Shown one piece after another: positions 44,066 to 53,780 of a DNA stretch of 64,000 nt (positions within the stretch are counted from its first letter, which is position 1; the number at the start of each line of letters is the position of its first letter). Location of the stretch: the NCBI GenBank assembly GCA_028583405.1, contig CM053243.1, positions 49,983,826 through 50,047,825 on the forward strand, written 5' to 3'. The translations under genes were made by a program, and so were the position numbers. The stretch comes from Pogonophryne albipinna. Its lineage: Eukaryota > Chordata > Actinopteri > Perciformes > Artedidraconidae. A model generated the notes under the pieces. It did no database searches and had not been told where the DNA came from. It was given only the letters and a program-made list of their open reading frames with translations.

Positions 44066-44863
44066 TGTTATCTGTGTTGGTTATTCTCGCGTCCAGGAGA
44101 GAAGCTTAAAAAGGAGACTAAATGGAGTCTCTGAGATGGGGTCAAATTGGTACTTTAATTAAAAATAAAGGCGCGGTTATGTTACAAACAGAAAATTTGT
44201 TCGGTCAGGAGAGAAAGGCTGCAGCTTCCTCTCCCTGTGCTGGCCGTGAAGAAAGAGGCCGAACCCCTCAGGTCCCGCTGTTTATATATCCTCTGCTGGC
44301 TCCTCCCTGCGGGCCGGCTCTCCACGTCTTAATGTCTGTTGTTTCGCATATCAGAGGATTCAGACATTGTACATTCAATATATATCTAAACACGCCTTTT
44401 CTCTTCCTTAACTCTTTCATGATTTTTCATTTAACACATTCTAAACGCTGTAATCAATACTCCAAAAAATACAGGAAATACTTCACAGCAGTTTGGTTTC
44501 TGGTCGTTCCGGAAGTTGTCACATGCTACCCACATCTGTAAACAATAACGTACTCAAATAAACTGTACCTTCATTTAATATTCAACAACAATAATAATAT
44601 CTCGACGTCTGTAGTTGTAGTGTTGAAATCAGTAGGTTTCGGTGTGCAACATCATATCATCTCGCTGCTAAATTCACCTCTATAGTAAATGGTATATTAG
44701 CCTCATGCTAAATGCTAACCGGAGATGAAGGATTTTCAGAATAAAAGCTTAACAACTGGTTGTGCACAGGAACTTCTGGTTTTTCAGTATAAAACAGCTT
44801 TTAAACTGACGGTATGTTTTATGGTTCATTATGCTATCAAAACATTGATTTTAATTTCTAACA
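44066..44863 (-). repeat. 5' LTR of the endogenous retrovirus (798 bp)
   Basis: Same orientation and almost the same sequence as the LTR at 23942-24740, one base shorter because of a T-run difference. It is separated from its gag by the Ginger A insertion. Outer flank CTAA. Confidence 0.9.
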
Positions 44864-44867
44864 CTAA

Positions 44868-45412
44868 CTAAACAAATTGTGAACAAAACTAACATTGCTT
44901 TTTATTTCAATTAAATACATAATATTTCACATCAAAAGAAACAACAACAATGTTTTAACAAATCGTATTAAATAATCTGATGACAGAATTGTAAACAGAA
45001 TAGCTGAAACTTTAACAAACTAAATAACTCTGTTACCTCTAATCATTAATCCATGTTTGTATAATGTAGTTAACTCTGTGTGTTGCTGCTAGCATACATA
45101 ACACCTGACGTGGAAACGTTACTCGTGGATGGGGCTACAGAGCTGCTAGAAAGACAGTCGAACCCGGTGCATTTCTCCGTCTGGATGTGGAGCACTTTTG
45201 ATAAATGTTTAGACAAATTGCTCGTGTTACCGCCCTTACATGCTAAACTCTTATTGCACTTTTGGTAACGAGTATTGTCCACATCGACACGGCTATAGTT
45301 TAACCACACCTCGGAGCGCGTTCTCTCCGCCATCTCCTCCGTGTGTGTGTTGCTGCATGTAGCAGCTGCATGTGTGTAAACTGCCCCGCCCCCTCGCTCA
45401 TTCACTCACGGC
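44868..45412 (-). pseudogene. BED-finger hAT remnant, right interior of the outer hAT
   Basis: The minus-strand frame reads MAERTRSEVWLNYSRVDVDN, then QKCNKSLACKGG and NLSKHL, a BED finger with C-x2-C and a downstream His, then a Ser-rich tail. It is clearly homologous to the remnant in the hAT at 2123-3196 and better preserved. The left continuation is separated by the retrovirus. The catalytic domain is missing. Confidence 0.65.
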
Positions 45413-45733
45413 AAAAGTTACGGTAAAAAAATGCACTCCCTATTCCATTGTCATGAAGGTGGAATCTAACTATAACCAGAATAAGTTTTATTGGATCCAG
45501 GCTAGAAACATGTTTATTTCTGCTGTAAAGTTGGGCATTTTAACATGGGGGTCTATGGGAATTGCTCCTTTTTGCATCCATCCCCTGTCGGCCACTAGAT
45601 GAACTGCAGTTTGTGGCACTTCCGTCTGGGCTTCCCGGCTCTGCGCTATGAAGCGCTGATTGGCTGTGGGTGGGCCAGACGTGCATGTGGGTGGGCCCAG
45701 GCCCACCCGGGCCCACCCACAGCTACGCCACTG
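45413..45733. other. Right terminal region of the outer hAT
   Basis: Contains the repeat piece ATGTTTATTTCTGCTGTAAA with GTTGGGCATTTTAACATGGG, common in fish genomes, then GGGCCCACCCACAGC and the terminal GCTACGCCACTG. No gene. Confidence 0.5.
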
Positions 45734-45741
45734 CCTGTAGA

Positions 45742-45940
45742 TCAGCTGTTTATTTCACATGAGTTCCAGTGTGGCAGCTTTTCACGGCTCCCCCTGGTGG
45801 ATCCATGATCCATTGCAGCTGGTTTCATTAAAATTACATTTATTTATCAAGGGGGCGTATCAAGTCCTGCGGGGGGGTTTTCCTTTTCAGCAGGGACCCG
45901 CACGGGTAGGCGTCTGAAATGAAGCGCTACATCTGTAGAA
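45742..45940. other. Sequence between the outer hAT and Ginger B
   Basis: No gene or recognised repeat. Ginger B coding similarity starts abruptly at 45941, so the left half of Ginger B was lost here. Confidence 0.4.
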
Positions 45941-46391
45941 AGAAGCCTGTGTTCCCCGTATCATCCACAGACGAATGGGCTCGTGGAAAAATTAAACGTA
46001 ACAATACAGAGGTATGTTAACTAATATAAATAACATATTATTGTTCCTACATTAAAGGGGGGGGTAGGTAAGTTTGAGAAACCGGCTTGAGATACACTTT
46101 TTGTTATATTCCATGGAATGCTCTTAACATCCCGATAGCAATGCATATCTTAAGTGCTTTGACAAAAAATCCATAAAAAAAATTTCATCTGTGGAAGCCG
46201 TAGTACTGTAAAAAGTACGACCAATCCGTTTAGCCGGGCCGGCTAAACGGATTGGATTGCCGTCCTGTCTGTCAGCCTTCCATCTCGTGCACGCACAAAT
46301 GTATCTCGTGCCCTCATTGGGCGTGCCGTCATTGGGCGTGCATTGCAGCAGTACTTCAATGACTCGCCAGCAACAGGCGGCCACTTTCACC

Positions 46392-46538
46392 ATGGCAGAG
46401 TTAGGTTCAACATCGTCTACTGGTGGCAAAAGAAATAATGTAACGGAGCAAATTAGGAACAAAAACAAAGTGGAAACTAGGAGAATTCAAACCAGAGTCA
46501 ATATCGGAGTTGCTTTTCAACTGATGGCGACTAACTGA
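46392..46538 (+). CDS. Short ORF with an R-V-N-I-G-x-A-F motif in the TTAA element
   Basis: The frame starts MAELGSTSSTGGKRNN, includes RNKNKVETRRIQTRVNIGVA and stops after 48 codons. A basic region followed by RVNIG.AF resembles the N-terminal segment of repeat-encoded fish proteins that I cannot name. Probably a truncated transposase or accessory exon; weak. Confidence 0.3.
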   Translation: MAELGSTSSTGGKRNNVTEQIRNKNKVETRRIQTRVNIGVAFQLMATN

Positions 46539-46547
46539 TGCAACACA

Positions 46548-46985
46548 CCTATGGGGGTTATTCCCTATCTTTATTCAAGAGCGTGGTATTTAAATTTGAG
46601 AGCATACTTTATGTATTTATTTCCCTCAAACCCTGTCCTCGCACTCAAATAGTGCCTGCTTGCACTTAATTGCTCTGCTTCTGCTCAAACTGTACGCTTG
46701 CACTCAGATATATTGCTGCTTACAGGATTTTTTCTGCTCTCAGATTTATTCTCTGCGCGCTCGAAACTTTTGTGCAACAATCCTGTCAAAATCCCTCAAC
46801 CAATAGGAGGCCAGGTGTCCTTGCGGGTGCGTTCGTTTTACTTATTACAGCGTCCCGTAAGGGCGGTTACTCTTTGGTTTGTCTTTGGTGCGATGACAGG
46901 GTTTGAGTGAAGGAAATCAATAAAGTATGCTCTCAAATGTAAATACCACGCTCTTGAATAAAGATAGGGAATAACCCCCATACAC
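46548..46985. mobile_element. Palindromic MITE nested in the TTAA element
   Basis: Arms of about 60 bp (ATGGGGGTTATTCCCTATCT with TTATTCAAGAGCGTGG, and their inverse at 46925-46983) are almost identical. ACACACC flanks both sides, a likely 7-8 bp TSD. No ORF. Confidence 0.7.
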
Positions 46986-49779
46986 ACCGAGTTGAAATCT
47001 GACGCCGTGGTCGCTCTTTTTCTCTTGGACAGGTGTTGTATGGTTTACAATTCCCCTGAACTATAGAGCCAACCTAAGTCATGTGCGCGTTCATGTGTGT
47101 TGGAGGAGGTGCTCTGTAAGGAAGTCTGAAGGAAGGGGCGGATTCTTTTCGGCTGTGTACTTTCAAATTTTAGTGCACTCGAGCCGGTTTCTGAAACTTA
47201 CCTACCCCCCCTTTAACAGTAATCACAAATTATACCTAAATAAGAGAGTAAATAAATGGGTTGCTTTATCATATATTCGAAACCATTTTGTCTTCTACCT
47301 TCTTGTGTCTGTACTTTACCTGAATTTAGGTCCCTGAACAAACTGGTGGCGGGTGAGCCCAAACGTTGGGACCAATTCCTGCAGTCCACCATGTTCAGTC
47401 TGAGAACAAAGTTTCAGGTGACTACAAAGTTCAGTCCATACTTTCTGATGTTTGGGAAGGAGGCGAGGGACCCATCAGAGGTGCCCAAGGAGTACAAAGT
47501 AAGATCCGGTTATTCTCTCATCCTGTAGCATTATTTTTAGTAATAATAATTTAATAATTTCAAACATGTATGTTCTCTACATTCTAACTGTTTTCTGTGG
47601 CAGATAACAGAAGACAAAGTCAAAAGGATGGTGGAAAGGGAAGATTTCTGGGAGGGACTTCAAAAACAGGAGGCCGTTTTCACGCTTGTCAAGAAAAACA
47701 TGAAAAAAAGCCAAGAGGAAACTGGAGAAAGGGCAAGCAGACAACTTCCAAGTGGGGGACTTGGTTTTAAAAAGAAATAAAAGGTTGGAGCAAAGAAAAG
47801 GTGGAAAACTAGAGGTGGAAATGCAGGGACCTTACCGGGTTGTGGACATTGAGGGGAAAGTTGCTGAAATTGTTTCAGAAAAAGGAAAGAATAAGATGAA
47901 AGTCAACATTGACCACCTCACACAGTATGTCCAGCCAGAGGAGAGGATCCCTGCTAAATTGAAAAAATGGTTGGATCCTTCTCCTCTGGCTGGTCCACTG
48001 ACCTCCAGCTCCACATCCACACCCTTGACATCCTCCCAAACCCTGGCTCCATCAAAAAATCAATAAACTGACACAATGTACACCTCAAAGTATGCATTTC
48101 CTTAATAACTAACATGCCTTATCTTTTTTTTTTTTACAGTAATCCGAGACATATGGGCTTGGCCCCAGGACAGCAGTTGGAGGGAGGTAAGCCTACTTTA
48201 TAAGACAAAAGTACATATGCAAACTGATAATTCTTTATCAAATGGGATAAAAACATATGTTGTATTTATAGATTGTCAATGCCTATTTATCATGGGTGGG
48301 TGCAAAAGCTGGGGCTTTCATTTTGGACTCCGACCTCATGACTTTCCTCTGGCAGGGAACACACAAAGGCGGTTTAAGAAAGGTGAGTAGAGTAGGACTA
48401 GAAATAAGTGAATGTACAAATATTTTTCAGTTGGACCTGACAAAACACGATGTGGCAGCTGGAGCCGTCTGTTACAGGGCACACTGGACACTCATTGTAA
48501 GTAATCTAAAATGTTAATGGGTCAAGATATGTTTTTATTCAACACTTTTTTATTTAACACTTGACACTTTGTTTAATTTGTTGCACTTCCATAGATCATG
48601 TATCTGAGGGAAAACAGGTCCCTTTTCTTGGGGCCACCAAAGACCAGATAAGCCGCTGCAAAAACCTAACACGGTAAATCAAATATCAGCTGTAATGTCT
48701 TTACTTCATGCATTCAGGATGTGGGATTATATTGAGGGAGCAACACAAAGCCACATAAATAATGTTCCTGATTACTGCTGTTTTACTTGAATAACATAAG
48801 ATTGTCCTGTGTGAACATTCAGCTGTTCTTGACTTAAAAAAGGATTGTATGTCCAAAACATAATGTATGTGTTCCCTGTGTAGATCGCTGTTCCGCAAGA
48901 CAAAGCCAGCTGTTGGGAGATGGGCATGCGACAGCATGGATCATCCCAAACAGCAGGACACAACATCATGCGGTGTGTTCATTTGCAAGGTAACATTTAT
49001 GAATGAGTATATATAACCATCTGTCATTAAACAATAATACAAAGACACATATCTCAGACTTTGTTAGCTTGCAGAGCAAATACTATTGGACCAGAAGGTC
49101 CAGGACCCTGTTGACCAGGCGGGTGTGGCCTCAATGAAGTTCGACATGGGAATGTCCTTGGTGAAAAATTCCGGTATACAGGACTAAACCAGAGAAACCG
49201 AAATATTCTGTATTTTTGGGCATTTCACTACATTTATGCCGGTATTTGTTTTTTACAGATGACCTATCCTAGCTGTGTCAGGCCTGTGGGGAACTTAGTT
49301 CAGGGTTGACCAAGGTTGACCAATGGGTAAGACGTTGTATTCATTTCCTGACCAACATTTGTATGGAAGACTGGGATACACCCTGGATAGGTTACCTCAA
49401 CATCACCGGGTGAACACTATAACAGATATTGAACATTTTCACTTTAATTCACCAATTGTCTTTGCACTATGGGAGAACACTGGCGCAGTGGAAGGAACTT
49501 GTGAGCACAGACTCTACACAGAAAGGACCACAGATAAGATCCCAACCTATACATTGCTTGTTTAGTTAAATGTAATCAGCGTGATTGTAAAGCGTACTCT
49601 GGATGAGTGATGTTAACCTAAAAAATGTTTGTCCATATTCTAACATGTATTATTTCTTTTTATAGTTTATAGTTTCTTTTCAGATTGAGTGCACCAGCTG
49701 TACCAAATGGTACCACACAACATGTGTTGGGCAGCCCTCTATCTCACTGGACTATTACTGCAAAGCCTGCACTTTATAA

Positions 49780-49919
49780 ACACACACAAATTCCTTGTTT
49801 ATGTTCACATGTGGTCCAGGCTCTTGTCATCGCACACTTAAAGCTAAAGTATTACGTTTTCAAAGGCAACTTTTATATATATATATTTAAATAAATGTAC
49901 ATATTTTGTGTGTATACAT

Positions 49920-49951
<32 letters not shown>

Positions 49952-49984
49952 CTGTACACCCACTGTTGTATATCATTTGGAATG
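49780..49984. repeat. 3' UTR of Ginger B and simple repeats
   Basis: AATAAATG lies near 49889, followed by (CATA)n and (CA)n at about 49913-49952. Confidence 0.5.
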
Positions 49985-50300
49985 GAATCTAACATACTGA
50001 CATGACAAATGGTGGAATGAGCTCCCCATAGACATCAGGACAGCAGATAGCTTACACATCTTCCGGTGCAGACTGAAAACTCATCTCTTTCGACTCCACT
50101 TCGAGCGATAGAATTACTAACAAAGAATTACTACCAAAGCACTTATATACTATTAAAGGACTGGCTTATCTAAAGCCAGTTGAGTTGCACTTGAAATGTT
50201 TTGGCTCTTTGAAATCTGATGTACTTATATGATTCTGTTTCCTTCAAGTTCTTCTTGGTCGAATGCAAAAAACTTTTCCAATAAAAGGTGTTTCTGAAAT
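49985..50300 (+). mobile_element. LINE 3' fragment
   Basis: A frame reads WNELPIDIRTADSLHIFRCR followed by LKTHLFRLHFER and a stop, the C-terminus of an L2-like ORF2, then a non-coding tail. Confidence 0.6.
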
Positions 50301-50496
50301 ATAACTTTCACTGTTGTTTTTCCTTCTATAACAGTAAAGTAGGTAAAAAAAAAGAAAGTGCATTTATGTAAACTAAACTGACATTTGGGAACCAAAAAGT
50401 GAATGTTGCAACCTAGGCAGTTAAGCATTTGAAATCATTGGGTGTTAATGCTGGAACAGTGGGAAGGTAGACATAATTGTAGACATCATTGAAATG

Positions 50497-50805
50497 TCAC
50501 CCAAGGTTCAGTACTCGGCCCCCTCCTCTTCATCATCTACATCCTCTCCCTTGGTCAGATTCTCCGCCACTACAACCTGGACTTTCACTGTTACGCTGAC
50601 GACACACAGATTTACCTCAGCACCAAATCCCCCCACATCGAATCCTGTCTGACTGCAATAAAATCCTGGATGCAACACAACTTCCTCAAACTCAACAGCA
50701 ATACAACTGAACTCCTCCTCATCGGCTCCAAATCCACACTCAGCAAAACCCCCAAGCTGATGAGTGTCAGCTTGGGGGTTTTGCTGAGGGTGGATATTAT
50801 GGTAT
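50497..50805 (+). mobile_element. L2 LINE fragment with a fold-back inversion
   Basis: Frame from the RT region ([20 protein letters not shown], then [11 protein letters not shown] and [14 protein letters not shown]), a diverged relative of the copy at 5167-6360. At about 50738-50800 the sequence runs into its own inverse (CAGCAAAACCCCCAAGCTGA, then TCAGCTTGGGGGTTTTGCTG), a perfect short hairpin, and coding ends there. Confidence 0.75.
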
Positions 50806-51139
50806 ATTATTATTATAATTGCTTACACGTATAGGCTAGAAGTTATAATAGAACAACTGTATTCTATGGATTCGATTTGTTATTTTCACAGCAATAACAT
50901 GTGAAGTCTGCAAACATCTTCGATGGTACTGTTTCACAAACAACCCAGTGCATAGTTGTTCGTTTTATGTTGCTATTTTTTCAAATCGACAATTTACATT
51001 CAATTGTAATAAAGACACATATCTGATGCACAGTGTAGAGTTGTGATGAGAGGGATACAGGTATTTAATAAAAACATTGATCGCTTGAGAATGGCTGGAG
51101 AAGTTGTATCACCATTTATTCGGAGCGGATCACAGCTTG
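50806..51139. other. Ginger B interior, no gene seen
   Basis: AT-rich sequence left of the right TIR; some resemblance to the inner TIR cannot be judged by eye. Confidence 0.35.
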
Positions 51140-51601
51140 CCACAGATGACCGTCATCTCCATGCTGCTTTCGGGCTGTGAGTTAACTTGTGTTTCACAGA
51201 GGCGGTCTGAAGGTATGGACAGCTATCAAAGCTATTATACATCACATTAAGAACGATGTACAACTGAAACTCTGACAAAGATATATTGTTAAAATGATTT
51301 ATTAACGTTCGCAATGTTTTGCACAGGCATCCCCACAGTCACCTACTTTGTCATTTTCCAGTCCTCACTGTAAGCTTCACGATATCAGCCTCTCACCCAC
51401 AACCTCACATACGCGTACTGAACGTGCATTAAAGTGTTCCTATTCAGTCAGATATAAGATTAATTTGAACGACAGGCGAAGCGATCGAGAAGTTTCTTTC
51501 CTGGTGAGTCAACAATGGGTCCTCAAGGTACAAGTCCCGATACATCTGTCTAAAATAATAGAATATCACCAGTTGTTCGTCCCACAACTTATTCGTTAAC
51601 A
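51140..51601 (-). repeat. Ginger B right terminal inverted repeat
   Basis: Read inward from 51601 it starts TGTTAACGAATAAGTTGTGG and shares collinear blocks with the Ginger A TIR: CGTTCAAAT near 51465, CACTTTAATGCACGTTC, GTGAGGTTGTG and GTGAGGACTG. Overall identity is low. Confidence 0.6.
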
Positions 51602-51756
51602 CCGGTACTGCGATACAGGATAGTACCGGCCCACTTTGAGCACTGTGCTTATGAAAAAGAAAAGTTTGGCTCTCGGTTCGTATTGCGAACAAAAAACTTG
51701 CCTGGCTGGAGCTGCGAATCAAAACGTGAGAGGGTTACGTTGCAGGCTGTGGAAAG

Positions 51757-52665
51757 ATTAACCTGAACTATACAGTTCATAGCGAGTACGGAGAAAACAA
51801 TACAGTTGTTACATAAGCAGTAGAGCCGAGAACGCAGTGATTATAACACAACCCCACATATGAATGTACATAATAGTGATGTTACGTAACATTAACCAGT
51901 ACCCGTACATTTTCCACCACATTTTAGCTGACTATCCGTTACCATCATTGACCGTCTTAACAGCGGCACAAGCCGTTCTTCTGTTGTTGTTTTATACAGG
52001 CGTGTCTGATTATCAGCTGTTATTAATATTTAGGCTAAACATGTTGTCATATCAGAACAGCACAAGTTAGATTATATTGAAAATACACCAGTACAGCAAA
52101 AGCAGCTTGTTATTGATCAGCGGGACGTGTACATGTCCAAACAGTGTACATTTAAAGCTACCAATTGCGAACCGCTGTTGAACCAGCACGGAGCCCGAAC
52201 GGTTCTCTGTTGCCACTTTCACACCAAACCGGAGCTAGTGCCTCATTAGCGCCGGCTTTTCGTGTTCACATCAAAGCGGAGCCGGCTTTAAGCGCCGAGA
52301 ACCGGCGATTAGCTGACCCAACTCGGCTGCTGGTACAAGCACCAAGCATCAGTTTCATATGGCGACGGGGTTAACCTGAGCAATGCAGTTCATGGAAATT
52401 ACGGGGAAACAAATACATTTGTTTTAGAAGCATTAGAGCCATGAGCACAACGTGATTAAAACGCCAACACACTTACATGTATATCACATAATATTAACCA
52501 GCATACGTATATTTTCCACCAGACTTTAGATGACTATGATTATCTGGGTTGAACAGCAGAACAAGACCTTTTTCCTGTTATTGTTTTATACTGGCTGTAG
52601 TCAACACTAAACAAGTTGTCATATCAGACCAACACTAGTTGGATCATGATGAAAGATACACGGGT
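51757..52665. repeat. Diverged direct duplication, two copies of about 320 bp
   Basis: The first copy is about 51757-52090 and the second about 52370-52660. Shared blocks in order are TTAACCTGA, CAGTTCAT, ACATTAACCAG/ATATTAACCAG, TTTTCCACCA, TGTTTTATAC and TTGTCATATCAGA. Between them (52165-52370) is a GC-richer stretch with repeated GAGCCGGCTTT-like motifs. No gene. Confidence 0.6.
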
Positions 52666-52899
52666 AGAAAATGGCAAATCTGCATGAGGGGACGTTGCTT
52701 GTGTGACAGTCAGAAAGTGAATTATTCCTTTACAGCTGCAGCTCCTCAAAGATAGCGAAAATGCCGGCAGGGCACAAGTGGTTTCACCAACACGGCGGTG
52801 TTCATGCTGCCTTCTTTGCCAGGTCGCTCTGAAAAAGAGATTTAACTCTTACTGAGACTTTTTTACCTGATTAAATGAAGGATATAAGAAAAACAAATA

Positions 52900-53155
52900 A
52901 AGAACTAAAAGCCCAGAGGATACGATGTCCATGATTTCCAAAAACAATTTGAAATGTGGACTCATCAGAACCCAGCACACTTTCCCACTTTGTCAGTCCG
53001 TCTCAGATCGAGCCCAAAGAAGCCGGCGGCTTCTTGATAAATGGCTTTCTCTTTGCATGGTAGATTTTTAACTTGCACTTGTAGATGTAGCGAGGAACTG
53101 TGTTGACTGAATGGCTTTCTAAAGTGTTCCTGAGCCCATGTGGTAATATACTTAC
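52900..53155 (-). pseudogene. Tc1/mariner-type transposase fragment
   Basis: On the minus strand the sequence reads YIYKCKL, KRKPFIKK, then RTDKVGK and, in a shifted frame, DESTFQIVFGNHGHR, the first catalytic Asp region of a fish Tc1-like transposase. Frames change within 250 bp. No terminal repeats were identified. The left part (52680-52900) has no assigned content. Confidence 0.65.
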
Positions 53156-53480
53156 TGTTACAACCCGAGCTCCGGGGTTGCAACAAAAAGCGGGCAGGCG
53201 AGACGAGGAGTATGAATAATAAAGACGTTGATTTTTAATAAACAAAAATGCGGACGCGGCACCAGCAACAGATCTCTGAGGCTGGCCCGGAGAGAGTGCC
53301 CAGAGGAGTGAGAGAGCGACGTATCCGGCGTGGCTCCTCTTGTAGGCTTCCAGCAGGTGTAGCTCATTAGGCAGGTGTAGCTCATCAGGCAGGTGCAGCT
53401 CATCAGGCACTGGAACCTGCAATCACCCACAAACACACACGAACAGACGGCACCCCACGTGGTGTGGAGGGGTCGTCACA
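53156..53480 (-). repeat. Gypsy-type LTR (325 bp), minus strand
   Basis: The minus strand begins TGTGACGACCCCTCC and ends GGGTTGTAACA. Immediately upstream on that strand (53481-53491) is a polypurine tract, TGGGGGGGAG, so this is a 3' LTR with little or no internal sequence left. An AGGTGYAGCTCATSAGGC unit is repeated three times at about 53350-53408. Confidence 0.65.
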
Positions 53481-53639
53481 CTCCCCCCCATAAAGAAAGG
53501 AGTTCCACTAAGAACACCGCCAACTACCCAACAGGACCCACCAACAGTAACATTCCAATTTTTAACAGATCCATACCGACAGTTTGTAGTTCCTGTACTT
53601 TTCTCCTTCCCATCTCATCAACTCCAGCTCCCAAAGAGG

Positions 53640-53780
53640 CACTTTAAAGGTCCCATGTCATGGCCATTTCTACTGATCATAATTCCATTGTTGAGGTATA
53701 CTAAAATAGATTTATACTGTGCAATGTTCCAAACTCACATTGGTTTCTCATACAGCATCTCTGTAAAGTATGTGTATTAA
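53640..53780. repeat. Fish interspersed repeat end (AGGTCCCATGTCATGG type)
   Basis: Starts AAAGGTCCCATGTCATGGCC, a terminal sequence I recognise from fish interspersed DNA elements. It is cut by the TTAA element at 53781. Confidence 0.4.

Larger units (their letters stand above)
23942..44863 (-). mobile_element. Endogenous retrovirus (class I-like), minus strand, disrupted by a Ginger element and a LINE
   Basis: Two LTRs in the same orientation bracket the copy (23942-24740 and 44066-44863), with CTAA on both outer sides (23938-23941 and 44864-44867) as a 4-bp TSD. Reading leftward on the minus strand, the order is 5' LTR, leader, inserted Ginger A (34966-44012), rest of leader with a splice donor, short gag, residual integrase C-terminus, env-like pieces, polypurine tract and 3' LTR. 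Only about 9.5 kb is retroviral once the Ginger element and the LINE at 26750-29058 are discounted. Most of pol (protease, RT, RNase H, catalytic integrase) is not visible, so the copy is defective. Confidence 0.88.
22656..45733. mobile_element. Outer hAT element hosting the retrovirus and Ginger insertion
   Basis: The ends CAGTGGTGTAGCC (22656) and an inverse finishing GCTACGCCACTG (45733) are paired. CCTGTAGA stands at 22648-22655 and 45734-45741 as an exact 8-bp TSD. The subterminal regions share GTGGGTGGGCC / GGCCCACCCAC. Without its insertions the element would be only about 2 kb. The remaining interior includes a LINE (22893-23875) and, right of the retrovirus, a minus-strand BED-finger remnant (44868-45412). 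Confidence 0.88.
46056..47212. mobile_element. TTAA-flanked (piggyBac-like) element in a Ginger B intron
   Basis: The ends AGGGGGGGGTAGGTAAGTTT and the inverse ACTTACCTACCCCCCCT are near-perfect TIRs extending to GAGAAACCGGC / GCCGGTTTCTG. TTAA stands at 46052-46055 and 47213-47216. It holds a 48-codon frame (46392-46538) and a nested palindromic MITE. Confidence 0.75.
45941..49779 (+). pseudogene. Ginger B gene remnant: integrase end, GPY/F, Ulp1-like, PHD
   Basis: Exons: 45941-46011 (SPYHPQTNGLVEKLN), 47330-47498, 47604-48066, 48140-48186, 48272-48382, 48431-48496, 48595-48673, 48884-48989, 49068-49173, 49259-49326, 49684-49779. The exons at 47330, 48431, 48884 and 49068 have exactly the lengths of their Ginger A counterparts (169, 66, 106 and 106 bp). 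The GPY motif is MQGPYRVVDIEG; Ulp1 His is in RAHWTLI and Cys in DTTSCGVFICK; PHD ligands appear as ECTSC, HTTC and CKAC. Lesions: a frame-changing deletion near 47710-47740, a shortened exon at 48140, deletion of the Ulp1 catalytic Asp region near 48630, and CAG to TAG at about 49268. It cannot encode a working protein. Confidence 0.75.
45941..51601 (+). mobile_element. Ginger B: second, diverged and 5'-truncated Ginger-like element
   Basis: Begins inside the integrase exon carrying the catalytic Glu, lacking the left TIR, HHCC and first two catalytic Asp. The right part is preserved: exons through the PHD finger, then LINE insertions, then a right TIR (about 51140-51601) similar to that of Ginger A (matching stretches around GAACGACAGG, GTGTTCCTA and CACAACCTCAC). 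It ends TTCGTTAACA followed by CCGG, the same 4-bp motif that flanks Ginger A. Coding similarity to A is clear but with many substitutions, so this is a different family member and not a recent duplicate. Confidence 0.75.

Noticed and set aside
44066..44863. This LTR as a solo LTR unrelated to the provirus at the left
   Set aside because: CTAA outside each LTR, the same orientation and near-identity, and leader sequence continuing across the Ginger insertion show it is the 5' LTR of the same provirus.
53388..53450. Repeated AGGTGYAGCTCATSAGGC units as a possible CRISPR-like array
   Set aside because: Only three short contiguous units inside an LTR, no spacers; this is eukaryotic sequence.
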